Origin: Anoxybacillus amylolyticus
GTDB lineage: Bacteria > Bacillota > Bacilli > Bacillales > Anoxybacillaceae
Direction of reading: 5' to 3'
Assembly: GCF_001634285.1 (NCBI RefSeq)
Contig: NZ_CP015438.1
Location: 1,004,001 to 1,068,000, forward strand
DNA length: 64,000 bases
A program made the translations under genes and the position numbers. Below are positions 16,750 through 28,008 of the stretch, in pieces (position 1 is the stretch's first letter; every line of letters starts with the position of its first letter). Below the pieces are notes generated by a model. That model saw nothing but the letters and a program-made list of their open reading frames with translations, was not told the DNA's origin and ran no database searches.

Positions 16750-17652
16750 GTGAAGTTTGTTACAGCAGAGCGAAATGGAGCACCATTTGTCGGTGTCGTC
16801 ACTAAGGAAGAATGTGTCATTGATTTACGGCTAGCGGAGCAAGCGATGAAAAAAGTGATTACGCTTCCGAAAACGTTAGTAGAGTGCATTGCGCTAGGAG
16901 AGACGTTCGTCGAAAACGTTCGTGAACTACTCATTTGGGTCGAGGAGCATCCATCGTCGCAGTATGTTTATCCGTTAGTAGATGTTCGCTTGCTTGCGCC
17001 GATTCCGCGACCAACCAAAAACATTTTTTGCGTCGGGAAAAACTATGTTGACCATGCATTAGAACTAGGCAGTGCTACCGATATTCCAAAACATGTCATG
17101 CTCTTTTCGAAAACCCCGACAACGGTCGTTGGCCACGAGGCAACAGTGCTAAGACATCGTGAGGTGACGAATGAGTTAGATTACGAAGGAGAGCTTGCCG
17201 TTGTCATCGGCAAAAAAGGAAAAGCGATTCCTGAACAAGAAGCGCTTGAGTATGTGTTTGGGTATACGATTATTAATGACATTACTGCCCGCGATTTGCA
17301 AGAGCGGCATAAACAATTTTTGTTAGGAAAAAGCTTGGATACCTCTTGTCCGATGGGTCCGTGGATTGTGCATCAATCGCTTATTCCAAATCCAAATCGC
17401 TTACATATCGAAACAAAAATAAATGGGGAAACACGGCAAAAAGCGAATACCGAACAGTTTATTTTTCCGGTCGAAACGATTATCGCGACGATTTCGCGCG
17501 GAATGACATTAGAACCAGGGGATATTATTGCAACGGGAACGCCAGCAGGAGTGGGAAAGGGAATGAAACCACCTCGATTTTTAGACACAGGGGATGTTAT
17601 TGAAATTACGATTGAAGGAGTTGGAACGCTGCGCAATTGTATAGGGGAATAA
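16750..17652 (+). CDS. yisK: Fumarylacetoacetate-hydrolase family protein YisK
   Basis: A 300-residue FAH-fold enzyme. Conserved blocks: NIFCVGKNYVDHALELG, the metal-binding LDYEGELAVVIGKKG (two acidic residues), GYTIINDITARDLQ, GKSLDTSCPMGPW, and the LEPGDIIATGTPAGVGKG tail. B. subtilis YisK has the same length and order of blocks; it is reported as an oxaloacetate decarboxylase with a link to cell-shape control. The start is a GTG at 16750, since the nearby ATG at 16742 is out of frame and stops at once. AGAGGGGAG precedes it. Confidence 0.9.
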   Translation: MKFVTAERNGAPFVGVVTKEECVIDLRLAEQAMKKVITLPKTLVECIALGETFVENVRELLIWVEEHPSSQYVYPLVDVRLLAPIPRPTKNIFCVGKNYVDHALELGSATDIPKHVMLFSKTPTTVVGHEATVLRHREVTNELDYEGELAVVIGKKGKAIPEQEALEYVFGYTIINDITARDLQERHKQFLLGKSLDTSCPMGPWIVHQSLIPNPNRLHIETKINGETRQKANTEQFIFPVETIIATISRGMTLEPGDIIATGTPAGVGKGMKPPRFLDTGDVIEITIEGVGTLRNCIGE

Positions 17653-17654
17653 AG

Positions 17655-17684
17655 ACAAGGGCACCCGTATAGGCGCCCTTGTTT
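17655..17684. terminator. Bidirectional terminator
   Basis: ACAAGGGC, loop, GCCCTTGTTT between the convergent yisK and rocD. Confidence 0.75.
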
Positions 17685-17685
17685 A

Positions 17686-18879
17686 CTATTCATTAAATAC
17701 TTTTTTCACTTTTTCAATTGCCCAATCGAGCTGCTCTTTTGTAATGATGAGCGGCGGTGCGAAACGAATGACGGTATCGTGTGTTTCTTTGCATAGGAGT
17801 CCTTCTTGTTGCAGTTTTTCGCAGTAAGGCCGAGCTGGTCCGTGCAATTCGACTCCAATGAACAATCCGCGGCCACGCACTTCTTTAATGTCAGGGTGTT
17901 GGATTTCGCGAAGTTTTTCTTGGAAATAGTTTCCTAGATTTAAAGAGCGTTCCGCTAAGTTTTCTTCGAGAAGAACATCGATAGCGGCGATGGAAACAGC
18001 GCAAGCAAGCGGATTTCCACCGAACGTAGAACCGTGCGACCCAGGATTAAATACACCAAGAATGTCGCGGTTTGCAGCAACACAAGAAATCGGGAAAACC
18101 CCTCCGCCTAGCGCTTTCCCTAAAATATACATGTCTGGAACGACATTTTCCCAATCACAGGCAAACATTTTTCCAGAGCGCCCTAAACCAGATTGAATTT
18201 CATCGGCAATGTATAGCACGTTATGTTCTTTACATACATCGTATGCGGTCTTCAAAAATCCTTCCGGCGGGATGTTAATGCCGGCTTCGCCTTGAATTGG
18301 CTCAAAAATAAACGCTGCTGTATTCGGCGTAATCGCTTTCTTTAACGCTTCCACATCGCCGAACGGAATCACTTTGATGCCAGGCAGCATTGGACCGAAT
18401 CCGCGTTTATATTCTGGATTCGAAGACATAGATACCGCTGTCATTGTCCGGCCGTGGAAATTGTCTTCACAGACGATAATTTCTGCTTGGTCCGCTGGAA
18501 CTCCTTTTACATCATACGCCCAGCGACGCGCAGCTTTGACAGCTGTTTCGACCGCTTCTGCCCCTGTATTCATCGGCAAAACCATTTCTTTTCCTGTTAA
18601 ATTAGCTACTTTTTCATACCATGGACCTAATTGATCGTTGTGGAATGCGCGGGATGTTAACGTGATGCGGTCTGCTTGCTCTTTTAATGCTTGAACAATT
18701 TTTGGATGGCGATGACCTTGGTTGACGGCAGAATAAGCGCTAAGCATATCCATATAGCGATTGCCTTCTGGGTCTTCCACCCATACCCCTTCTCCTTTGG
18801 AGAGAACGACAGGAAGCGGATGATAGTTGTTTGCCCCATACCGCTCCGTTAACTGAATGATTTCCGTCGTTTTGCTCAT
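17686..18879 (-). CDS. rocD: Ornithine aminotransferase
   Basis: A 397-residue class III PLP aminotransferase that converts ornithine and 2-oxoglutarate to glutamate semialdehyde and glutamate, in arginine use. Seen: the PLP phosphate-binding [20 protein letters not shown], the cofactor aspartate in [13 protein letters not shown], the Schiff-base lysine in [13 protein letters not shown], and the downstream [15 protein letters not shown]. The substrate-specific [15 protein letters not shown] block matches RocD rather than acetylornithine aminotransferase. It sits alone between yisK and yisL, where B. subtilis has no rocD. AGGAGGAACGTTC precedes the ATG. Confidence 0.93.
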   Translation of the reverse strand: MSKTTEIIQLTERYGANNYHPLPVVLSKGEGVWVEDPEGNRYMDMLSAYSAVNQGHRHPKIVQALKEQADRITLTSRAFHNDQLGPWYEKVANLTGKEMVLPMNTGAEAVETAVKAARRWAYDVKGVPADQAEIIVCEDNFHGRTMTAVSMSSNPEYKRGFGPMLPGIKVIPFGDVEALKKAITPNTAAFIFEPIQGEAGINIPPEGFLKTAYDVCKEHNVLYIADEIQSGLGRSGKMFACDWENVVPDMYILGKALGGGVFPISCVAANRDILGVFNPGSHGSTFGGNPLACAVSIAAIDVLLEENLAERSLNLGNYFQEKLREIQHPDIKEVRGRGLFIGVELHGPARPYCEKLQQEGLLCKETHDTVIRFAPPLIITKEQLDWAIEKVKKVFNE

Positions 18880-19030
18880 GAACGTTCCTCCTATTGCAAT
18901 ATTTTATACATCACTTTATACATTATAGCAAAAATATGATAAGATTGTTAGGGAGAAAGATATCTCGTTTTATTTTTTCTAGTAAAACGTGTTATGATGG
19001 TATATATCATTTAGAAAGGGGAAATAGTTG

Positions 19031-19387
19031 ATGACGCATGCGCATATTACAGCGTGGGTGATTGCGTTTATTTTATTTTTTGTTGTGCTTTCATTGCAAA
19101 AGAAACATTCGCCAAAAGCGAAAATGGTAGCGATGGTGCTTCGCCTTTTCTATCTGTTCATTATTGCAACAGGCGGATTTTTATTGCATACACTTGCTAC
19201 GATTCCACCGCTTTATATCGTCAAAACGGTCGTTGGAATTTGGGTCATCGGAGCGATGGAAATGGTAATGGCTCGTACGAAAAAAGGGAAAAGCACACAA
19301 ATCGCTTGGGTACAACTGCTTGTCGCGTTCTTGCTTGCGTTGTATTTAGGACTGAAGCTTCCGTTAGGATTCCATGTCTTTTCGTAA
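19031..19387 (+). CDS. yisL: UPF0344 membrane protein YisL
   Basis: A 118-residue protein with four hydrophobic segments, starting MTHAHITAWVIAFILFFV. Length and position after yisK equal B. subtilis YisL. The ATG at 19031 is used rather than the TTG one codon upstream; GAAAGGGGAAATAG precedes it. Function unknown. Confidence 0.88.
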   Translation: MTHAHITAWVIAFILFFVVLSLQKKHSPKAKMVAMVLRLFYLFIIATGGFLLHTLATIPPLYIVKTVVGIWVIGAMEMVMARTKKGKSTQIAWVQLLVAFLLALYLGLKLPLGFHVFS

Positions 19388-19417
19388 AACGACAATCTCA
19401 TAGGAGGTTGTCGTTTT
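19386..19417. terminator. Bidirectional terminator between yisL and yisN
   Basis: AAAACGACAA(T)CTC, short loop, GAG(G)TTGTCGTTTT, a long stem with T run on both strands, overlapping the ends of both genes. Confidence 0.8.
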
Positions 19418-19961
19418 AGCTAATTTGTGTGCAAATAAATCGGTTACCAGTATGGAGTGTCAGTTCAAAACGGTCTTTATAGATGCCGTCTCGCTCGTAG
19501 TAATGTTGGACGTTGGCGATTAGTTCGGTATTATCAAATATGATAAAGTTTACTCCCACGGGCTTAAACAATAGCCCATTATAGCAATAAAGGCAGTCGT
19601 ATAAAGAAAAATGGAGACTATTTAGCCAATCGACGAAACGAAAAAATGTTTTTTCTTGTAGTTCCTCTAACCATTGGCGATAGGCGTAAGGTAATGGCTT
19701 GCGAAAGCGAACGATTTCCCCGTTGTGTAGAAATAGCACACTTCCTCCTAAACGGACGATTCCATCGTTTTGCCAATATCCGCGCAGCCATTGCCCGTTT
19801 CGGAAAACTTCAATGTCGCCGGTTGTCATTTCTTCTAATAGCGCTGCTTCTTCTTGTTCTTCATCGAAAAAAATCCATTCGTCATTGACGCGTTCAATTT
19901 CTCCACAAATGTATGCCCGTTTCTGTTCAGGAAGGTAAGAAAGACGTTTTTCTAGATTCAT
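19416..19961 (-). CDS. yisN: DUF2777 protein YisN
   Basis: A 181-residue soluble protein of unknown function (MNLEKRLSYLPEQKRAYICGEIERVNDEWIFFDEEQ...). The reverse-strand position between yisL and asnO matches B. subtilis yisN. It has a beta-rich N-terminal half and an aromatic-rich C-terminal half; no catalytic motif is seen. GGAGATGAAACG precedes the ATG. Confidence 0.75.
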   Translation of the reverse strand: MNLEKRLSYLPEQKRAYICGEIERVNDEWIFFDEEQEEAALLEEMTTGDIEVFRNGQWLRGYWQNDGIVRLGGSVLFLHNGEIVRFRKPLPYAYRQWLEELQEKTFFRFVDWLNSLHFSLYDCLYCYNGLLFKPVGVNFIIFDNTELIANVQHYYERDGIYKDRFELTLHTGNRFICTQIS

Positions 19962-20049
19962 CGTTTCATCTCCTTTCTCTTTCGTTTTCGCCGATTTTTT
20001 CGCTCTTTATTCATCTAAACCGGACAATTCATCGAAATCCCGCTAGGTG

Positions 20050-20057
20050 CATACAAT
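20050..20057 (+). promoter_or_regulatory. Candidate SigE -10 element of asnO
   Basis: CATACAAT matches the SigE -10 consensus. B. subtilis asnO is a known SigE gene. The -35 region (about 20030-20036) is a poor match, so this is tentative. Confidence 0.35.
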
Positions 20058-20177
20058 GAGAAAGGTAATCTGCTTGGCTGCGCTATTTTCGTATCAAAAC
20101 GGGAGGGCGCTTGCTATTGTATTGCATATCATATAGAAATCGGCTTTTACGTTGACGAAGGGAAAGGATGGATACGT

Positions 20178-22025
20178 ATGTGTGGAATCACCGGTTGGGT
20201 AGATTTCCAACGGAATATACAAACAGAAAAAAAAACGCTTCATAAAATGACGGAAACATTGGCAAAGCGTGGTCCAGACGATACAAACTACTGGTTGGTG
20301 GAACATGCGGCGTTTGGGCATAAACGGCTTGTCGTGGTAGATCCAAAGGGTGGCGTTCAGCCGATGACTAGGAAAAAAGACGGCTACGCATATACGATTT
20401 GTTATAACGGAGAGTTGTATAATACCGAAGATATTCGCAAAGAACTAGTGAAGAGAGGCTACACGTTTCAAGGGCACTCAGATACGGAAGTGTTGCTGAT
20501 GTCTTACATCGAATGGCAAGAACAATGTGTCGACTATTTAAACGGCATTTTTGCGTTTGCGATTTGGGATGAACGGCGTGAACAGTTATTTTTGGCGCGC
20601 GATCGGCTCGGGGTAAAACCGTTATTTTATCGGCATGACGGTCGGCAGTTATTATTTGCTTCTGAAATAAAAGCGATTTTAGCGCATCCGGACGTAAAGA
20701 CGATGGTCGATCGGGAAGGGCTGGCAGAGGTGTTTGGATTAGGACCGTCAAGGACGCCAGGACATGGGGTGTTTTGCGGGATTAGTGAGCTGCGCCCAGC
20801 CCACGCCATGCGTTACGCTCGTGAAGGAATTAACGTGTGGCGATATTGGAATGTGCAAAGTGGCATTCACCGCGATACGATAGAAGAAACGGTGGAACGA
20901 GTCCGTTTTTTGTTGACGGATGCAGTCACACGACAGCTTGTATCCGATGTCCCAGTATGTACTTTTTTATCTGGTGGAGTAGATTCAAGCGCCATTACAG
21001 CGATTGCTGCGAATGTGTTTGCGAAAGAGGGGAAAGGCTCGCTCCATACGTATTCAATTGACTATGAAGGGAATGACCATTATTTCCAAGCGAACGACTT
21101 TCAGCCAAACGCGGACGGTCCGTGGATTGAGAAAATGTCCCACACGTTTGGAACGATTCATCACCGCTGTACGATTTCACAGCACGAGTTAGCTGATTAT
21201 TTAACGGAGGCAGTCATCGTCCGTGATTTGCCGGGAATGGCTGATATTGATTCGTCGCTTCTTTGGTTTTGTCGGCAAATCAAAAAAGATTTTGTCGTGA
21301 GTTTATCGGGAGAATGCGCGGATGAAATTTTTGGTGGATACCCATGGTTTTACCGCCCAGACGATTTAGCGCGAAACGGATTTCCGTGGATGCGGTCAAC
21401 AGAAGCGCGCATAGGGTTATTAAAAGAAAAATGGCAACAAAAGCTACAACTAGATGAATATGTCCAAGCGCGTTTTCAAGAAACGGTGGCGGAAGTGCCG
21501 CGGTTTGAAGGGGAAAGCGCTGTGGAGGCGAAGCGCCGCGAGCTATTTTACTTAAACATGATTTGGTTTATGACGACGCTTTTAGATCGAAAAGACCGGA
21601 TGAGCATGGGCGCAAGTTTGGAAGTACGCGTTCCGTTTGCCGATCATCGGCTTGTTGAATATGTCTGGAATATTCCATGGGAGATGAAAATGTATGGAAA
21701 TCGGGAGAAGGGAATATTGCGAAAAGCGCTAGAAGGATTGTTGCCACAAGAAGTGTTATATCGGAAGAAAAGCCCTTACCCAAAAACACACCATCCGCTT
21801 TATACGGAACTTGTAAAGGCAAGGCTAACGGATCGATTAACTGACAGGTCCTCTGTCTTATACGAATTTTTTGAAGTGAAAAAACTAAACGAAATAATTG
21901 AAACAGGGGGAAAATCTTTTCAAGCCCCGTGGTTTGGGCAATTAATGACCGGTCCGCAACTATTGGCGTACTTATGCCAAGTGCATGATTGGTTTGAGCA
22001 CTACGGTGTGAATATTAAAGAGTAA
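20178..22025 (+). CDS. asnO: Asparagine synthase (glutamine-hydrolysing), sporulation type
   Basis: A 615-residue class B asparagine synthetase. Cys2 (MCGITGW) is the glutaminase nucleophile, with RGPDD, NGELYN and GHSDTE of the class II amidotransferase domain. The synthetase half shows the PP-loop LSGGVDSS near residue 260 and SGECADEIFGGYPW. The enzyme makes Asn from Asp, Gln and ATP. Position next to yisN and yisQ and length fit AsnO rather than AsnB or AsnH; AsnO is needed for efficient sporulation in B. subtilis. It ends in a strong terminator shared with yisQ. Confidence 0.93.
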   Translation: MCGITGWVDFQRNIQTEKKTLHKMTETLAKRGPDDTNYWLVEHAAFGHKRLVVVDPKGGVQPMTRKKDGYAYTICYNGELYNTEDIRKELVKRGYTFQGHSDTEVLLMSYIEWQEQCVDYLNGIFAFAIWDERREQLFLARDRLGVKPLFYRHDGRQLLFASEIKAILAHPDVKTMVDREGLAEVFGLGPSRTPGHGVFCGISELRPAHAMRYAREGINVWRYWNVQSGIHRDTIEETVERVRFLLTDAVTRQLVSDVPVCTFLSGGVDSSAITAIAANVFAKEGKGSLHTYSIDYEGNDHYFQANDFQPNADGPWIEKMSHTFGTIHHRCTISQHELADYLTEAVIVRDLPGMADIDSSLLWFCRQIKKDFVVSLSGECADEIFGGYPWFYRPDDLARNGFPWMRSTEARIGLLKEKWQQKLQLDEYVQARFQETVAEVPRFEGESAVEAKRRELFYLNMIWFMTTLLDRKDRMSMGASLEVRVPFADHRLVEYVWNIPWEMKMYGNREKGILRKALEGLLPQEVLYRKKSPYPKTHHPLYTELVKARLTDRLTDRSSVLYEFFEVKKLNEIIETGGKSFQAPWFGQLMTGPQLLAYLCQVHDWFEHYGVNIKE

Positions 22026-22050
22026 AAGGAGAAGCTGTTGCTTCTCCTTT
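22025..22050. terminator. Bidirectional terminator
   Basis: AAAGGAGAAGC, loop TGTT, GCTTCTCCTTT: a perfect 11-bp stem between the convergent asnO and yisQ. Confidence 0.85.
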
Positions 22051-23401
22051 AAGCTGTTCCTAGATGGTGGTGCACGAACGATTTCGTTTGCCAAGTTTTA
22101 GAGCGCCAGCGCCATAACATGAAAAGTCCGCGTAGCCATTCGTCGGCGATAAAGGAAATCCATATGCCGATAAGACCAAGTTCGAAATATATGCCGAGTA
22201 CATAAGAAGCAGTGACGCTAACGCCCCACATCGATAAAATTCCCATATACACAGGGAATTTAACGTCGCCTGCGGCTCGGAGCGAGTTGATGATGACAAG
22301 GTTAAATGAACGTCCTGGCTCTAAAATGATCGTTAGCAATAACAACCTTTTTCCTGTTTCGATAATATGTTTGTTCGTTGTAAACAATGAAAAAAGAGAA
22401 TCAGCGAATGCAAAACATACCGATGACATCAAAATAGAAACGACGATTGCACTACGTAAACTTTTTAAACATTGTGCGTATGCATCGTCATATTGCTTTG
22501 CACCGACAAAATGACCCACGAGAATTTGCGTTCCTTGGCTGATTGCGATTCCAAACACCCAGACAAACATCATCATGTTTTGTGTATAAACTCTTGTCGT
22601 CAATGCTTCTGTGCCGATCCAAGTAATAAAGTACGTAATAAGCATTTGAGCAGTATTGTACGCCAAATGTTCCCCTGCCGAAGGGATGCCGATTTTCAAT
22701 AAGTGACGAACGTGATAGAACGGCAAAGACAACAGTTGCGATGGTGAGAAGGAGAGCTTCGTTCGCTTCACGAATAGAAGAAAAATGACAATAAGCGCGA
22801 TGATCCGGCTTACCGTTGTCGAAATCGCTACTCCTCTGACACCTAACACTGGGATTCCAAACGGTCCGAAAATAAAAAGATAGTTTCCGATGACATTTAA
22901 AATGTTCATGCCAATTGTCACGTACATCGTGTCACGGGTGTATCCGTAGCTTTTTAAAATCGCTCCAATGGTCATAATGAGCGCTTGAATAAATAAAAAG
23001 CCGCCGACGATGCTTAAATACGCGTATGCTTCGTCTAACAGTTCATTTGGCAGTTTCATTGCATATAGCAACGGTTTTCCGAATAACCAAAGCAGTATGC
23101 TTAGGAAAAAGCTGAATAGAAAATTAGCGGTGATCGATACGAGTGATACTTCCGTCGCACGTTTCTCATCTTTTGCTCCAACGTATTGGGCAGTTAAGAT
23201 GGCTGTTCCCATGGCGATAAATTCAAACATGACGATGACAAGGAATACAATTTGGTTAGCAACGCCAACAGCAGCAACGGAACCGTCCGAGTATTGGCTA
23301 AGCATAAGGGTATCCGCATTCCCCATCAGCATATATAATAACGTTTCAATAAATATGGGCCATGTTAGCGAGAACAACGGCCATTTCCTTTCTTTTATCA
23401 T
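22049..23401 (-). CDS. yisQ: MATE-family efflux transporter YisQ
   Basis: A 450-residue, about 12-span protein of the MATE (NorM/DinF-like) family that exports cationic compounds by Na+ or H+ antiport. Start MIKERKWPLFSLTWPIFIETLLYMLMGNADTLMLSQYSD is typical, with the internal duplication visible in the second half (GIPSAGEHLAYNTAQMLITYFITWIG). The gene order asnO-yisQ-yisR, with yisQ on the opposite strand, is that of B. subtilis. Substrate unknown. Confidence 0.9.
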   Translation of the reverse strand: MIKERKWPLFSLTWPIFIETLLYMLMGNADTLMLSQYSDGSVAAVGVANQIVFLVIVMFEFIAMGTAILTAQYVGAKDEKRATEVSLVSITANFLFSFFLSILLWLFGKPLLYAMKLPNELLDEAYAYLSIVGGFLFIQALIMTIGAILKSYGYTRDTMYVTIGMNILNVIGNYLFIFGPFGIPVLGVRGVAISTTVSRIIALIVIFLLFVKRTKLSFSPSQLLSLPFYHVRHLLKIGIPSAGEHLAYNTAQMLITYFITWIGTEALTTRVYTQNMMMFVWVFGIAISQGTQILVGHFVGAKQYDDAYAQCLKSLRSAIVVSILMSSVCFAFADSLFSLFTTNKHIIETGKRLLLLTIILEPGRSFNLVIINSLRAAGDVKFPVYMGILSMWGVSVTASYVLGIYFELGLIGIWISFIADEWLRGLFMLWRWRSKTWQTKSFVHHHLGTA

Positions 23402-23524
23402 TAAGACAGCCCTCTTTCCATATTCCGACGTAAAAACTATATTTAGTGTAGCGGCTTCATGGCATAATAAAAAGAGAACAACACGATTCTATTTGTATAT
23501 TTCCGACATAAGAGAGGGATAGAA

Positions 23525-24382
23525 ATGTATATTTCATTTTTCGTTCCGCCATTCCCCACGTTTGTTAAAGGTGGAGAAGCAGTATTCGCAAAAGGAAAAA
23601 AACATTTTCGGCGGACGTTTACGGTGTTTGATTTGTTGTATGTGAAAAAAGGCTGTTTATATATGATGGAAGGGGATACTTTTTTCGAAGTTAGAGAGGG
23701 GGAGTACGTCATTTTAGTTCCTGAGCGAGAGCATTATGGGAATCGTGAATGTATGGAAGATACATTGTTTGTATGGCTTCATTTCATGATCGATCAATAT
23801 AAATTTGTGGAAAAGGAGGGAGTAGGTTGGCACGATCTTATTCAGCGCGAGGCGACGTATGTGGAAGCGGCACAATATGTATTTCATATTCCGCAGCACG
23901 GAAAAGTGCAGCAAAAGGAGAGAATCGAACAGCTACTCGGGAACATTGTCGATTTAAACGAGCATAGCGCGCCTGATCATCCGTTGAGGCAACAACTCTA
24001 TTTTTCTGAATTTCTTTTACAGCTGCAAAAGCAGGCGCTCCACATTCCGACGGCATCAGAAAAAGTGTGTGCGGAAGCGATTCAATATATTCAAGCTCAT
24101 TACCATGAACCGTTTGACATGAAAATACTTGCTCAGTCGTTGTGCTTTCATCCAGACTATATTACACGCTGCATGCAAAAAACGTTAGGAATGAGCGCCA
24201 TTCAGTACGTACACTATTTTCGGCTTAGCAAAGCGAAAAAAAAGCTTTCAGAAACGAACGACACGATTGATGCGATCGCCAAGCAAGTAGGATTTGAAGA
24301 CGGGGCCTATTTCTCGCGTTTATTCAAAAAAGTGGAAGGAATTACACCGACCGAATATCGCCGTATCGTCCATCGAACATAA
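23525..24382 (+). CDS. yisR: AraC-family transcriptional regulator YisR
   Basis: A 285-residue regulator with an N-terminal cupin-like ligand domain (LYVKKGCLYMMEGDTFFEVREGEYVILVPEREHYG) and a C-terminal double helix-turn-helix (ILAQSLCFHPDYITRCMQKTLGMSAIQYVHYFRLSKAKKKLSETNDTIDAIAKQVGFEDGAYFSRLFKKVEGITPTEYRR). It is divergent from yisQ and might control it; that is inference from position. The inducer is unknown. Confidence 0.88.
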   Translation: MYISFFVPPFPTFVKGGEAVFAKGKKHFRRTFTVFDLLYVKKGCLYMMEGDTFFEVREGEYVILVPEREHYGNRECMEDTLFVWLHFMIDQYKFVEKEGVGWHDLIQREATYVEAAQYVFHIPQHGKVQQKERIEQLLGNIVDLNEHSAPDHPLRQQLYFSEFLLQLQKQALHIPTASEKVCAEAIQYIQAHYHEPFDMKILAQSLCFHPDYITRCMQKTLGMSAIQYVHYFRLSKAKKKLSETNDTIDAIAKQVGFEDGAYFSRLFKKVEGITPTEYRRIVHRT

Positions 24383-24497
24383 GAAAAGTGGGGAACGTTC
24401 CTTGGTGAAGCCAAGGAAACATCTGACAGAAGGGCAAGCTTTCGACGAGACGTGTCTCGCAAGTTGCTGGAGAAAGCGGAGGCGACTGTTCAGTGCA

Positions 24498-24527
24498 AAA
24501 TCAGCGAGGGGCTCCCCTCGCTGATTT
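24498..24527. terminator. Strong bidirectional terminator
   Basis: AAATCAGCGAGGGG, two-base loop, CCCCTCGCTGATTT, a perfect 14-bp stem between yisR and the convergent neopullulanase gene. Confidence 0.85.
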
Positions 24528-24530
24528 CCA

Positions 24531-26300
<1,770 letters not shown>

Positions 26301-26314
26301 CTACCCCTTTATAC

Positions 26315-26334
26315 TAGTGCAATCGATTGCACTA
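26315..26334. promoter_or_regulatory. LacI/MalR-type operator
   Basis: TAGTGCAATCGATTGCACTA is a perfect 20-bp palindrome with the central CG typical of LacI-family operators. It lies 21 bases upstream of the neopullulanase start. The natural ligand is the LacI-type regulator at 31764-32783. Confidence 0.8.
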
Positions 26335-26490
26335 TAAAAATCGTTATTATGCGGATCATTTAAACTTTTGAAAGAATATCACCTAAAAAATGTATAGTAG
26401 ATTGTATGCTTAGAATAAAGGATTGTAAGTGAAAAGTCAACTTTCGTTCAGAAAATGTTCAGAAAAAATGGACAAAAAATAAAAAAAAGG

Positions 26491-26518
26491 TTGTCAAATG
26501 GGTAAATGGTTGTATAAT
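26491..26518 (+). promoter_or_regulatory. SigA promoter of the maltodextrin transport operon
   Basis: TTGTCA (26491-26496), 16-bp spacer, TATAAT (26513-26518). The operator-like and cre-like sites follow directly downstream, where bound proteins would block the polymerase. Confidence 0.75.
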
Positions 26519-26530
26519 TAGTGATAAGAG

Positions 26531-26548
26531 TTGCGCAATCGTTTTCAC
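26531..26548. promoter_or_regulatory. Second, imperfect LacI-type operator
   Basis: TTGCGCAATCGTTTTCAC keeps the GCAATCG half of the perfect operator at 26315 and has a diverged right half. It starts 13 bases after the -10, so a bound MalR would act as a roadblock. Confidence 0.55.
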
Positions 26549-26562
26549 AAAAATCTATCCTG

Positions 26563-26580
26563 TTGTGAAAGCGCTTGTAA
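26563..26580. promoter_or_regulatory. cre-like CcpA site
   Basis: TTGTGAAAGCGCTTGTAA is close to the catabolite-responsive element (TGWAANCGNTNWCA with two mismatches, AAGCGCTT core). It lies between promoter and malE start, consistent with glucose repression. Confidence 0.65.
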
Positions 26581-26607
26581 TTCATTTTGTTATTAGGAGG
26601 GGTCGAA

Positions 26608-27897
26608 ATGAAAAAAGCAGTATCTATTTTCTCGTCACTTGCTTTAATGACCGGAGTTCTGGCAGGTTGTGGTCCTGACAAGGAGACAACAGAGACGAAA
26701 ACCAGTGAAAAGAAAACAACTACGGCAGAAAACGGAATGCCGCCAAAGCCAGAAAAACTGATCGTTTGGGAAGATGTGAAGCGCGGTGTTGCATTGGAAC
26801 CGGCGATTAAAGCATTTGAAGAAAAGTATGGGATTAAAGTAGAGTACAAAGAAGTTGAAATGGCAACGAAGCAACGGGACCAACTTCGCTTAGACGGACC
26901 AGCGGGAACAGGGCCAGACGTTATCACTGTGCCTCATGACCAAATTGGTCAGCTTGTGACAGAAGGATTAATTCGTGAAATTAACGTCGACCAATCAGTA
27001 TTGGATACGTTCACAGAATCATCGCTGAAAGCAGAAACTTATAACGGGAAACTCTATGGGTTGCCGAAAGCAGTAGAAACACCTGTATTTATTTATAATA
27101 AAAAACTTATGGATAAAGCGCCGGCAACGATGGATGAGCTATACCAATTTTCGAAAGATTTTACCAAAGGAGGTAAATATGGGTTTTTAGCACTTTGGGA
27201 TAACTTCTACTTTGCACACGGGATTATCGCTGGAATGGGCGGCTATGTGTTCAAAGATAACAACGGTACACTAGATCCGAAAGATATCGGCTTAAATAAT
27301 GATGGGGCTGTAAAAGGAACAGAGTACATTCAAAAATGGTATAAAGAGCTGTTCCCGAAAGGAATTATCGGGGAAAATGGTGGCTCGACGATGGATGGAT
27401 TGTTTAATGAAGGAAAAGTGGCTTCTGTTATGAACGGTCCGTGGGCTTTCCAAGGGATGCGCGATGCAGGAATCGATATTGGAGTAGCGCCAATGCCGAC
27501 ATTACCGAACGGCGAACATGTGAAAACATTCATGGGCGTTAAAGGCTGGCATGTATCTGCCTTTTCAAAAAATCCAGAGTGGGCAACGAAACTAATTGAG
27601 TTCCTTACAAATGAAGAAAATGCGAAAAAACGGTTTGAATTAACAAAAGAAATTCCACCAGTGAAATCGTTAATTAACGATCCGCTAATTGCAAATGACG
27701 AAGGAGCAAAAGCGGTAGCTATTCAATCGCAATATGCAGTTCCAATGCCAAATATTCCAGAAATGGCGGAAGTATGGGGACCGATGGCAACTGCCCTTCA
27801 GCTTGTCGCGAACCAAAAGACAGAACCGAAAAAGGCGTTGGATGAAGCGGTAAAAACGATCAAAACGAACATTGAAACAAATCATCCAAGCAAGTAG
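26608..27897 (+). CDS. malE: Maltose/maltodextrin ABC transporter substrate-binding lipoprotein
   Basis: A 429-residue MalE/MdxE-type binding protein. The start at 26608 (MKKAVSIFSSLALMTGVLAGC) has AGGAGGGG upstream and gives a lipoprotein signal with lipobox LAGC at residues 18-21, followed by a Ser/Thr/Glu/Lys-rich linker. The mature domain shows the family I pattern (KLIVWEDVKRGVALEPAIKAFEEKYGIKVEYKEVE; GPDVITVPHDQIGQL; MNGPWAFQGMRDAGIDIGVAPMP). It captures maltodextrins made outside by the amylase. A hairpin separates it from malF and probably keeps its expression higher. Confidence 0.92.
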   Translation: MKKAVSIFSSLALMTGVLAGCGPDKETTETKTSEKKTTTAENGMPPKPEKLIVWEDVKRGVALEPAIKAFEEKYGIKVEYKEVEMATKQRDQLRLDGPAGTGPDVITVPHDQIGQLVTEGLIREINVDQSVLDTFTESSLKAETYNGKLYGLPKAVETPVFIYNKKLMDKAPATMDELYQFSKDFTKGGKYGFLALWDNFYFAHGIIAGMGGYVFKDNNGTLDPKDIGLNNDGAVKGTEYIQKWYKELFPKGIIGENGGSTMDGLFNEGKVASVMNGPWAFQGMRDAGIDIGVAPMPTLPNGEHVKTFMGVKGWHVSAFSKNPEWATKLIEFLTNEENAKKRFELTKEIPPVKSLINDPLIANDEGAKAVAIQSQYAVPMPNIPEMAEVWGPMATALQLVANQKTEPKKALDEAVKTIKTNIETNHPSK

Positions 27898-27900
27898 AGC

Positions 27901-27931
27901 GCAGGCGGTACCTCATTTTTTGAGGTACTGC
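27901..27931 (+). terminator. Intercistronic hairpin between malE and malF
   Basis: GTACCTCA, loop with T run, TGAGGTAC, within an outer GCAG/CTGC extension. It starts 4 bases after malE and lacks a long T tail, so it is more likely an attenuator or RNA-stabilising hairpin that raises malE over malF/malG. Confidence 0.55.
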
Positions 27932-28008
27932 TTCCACATTTAAATGTTTGTTTATATATTCACAAGTAGCCAGAGCTCCTCGCGATGTGAAAGAAAGGAG
28001 ACAAATCA

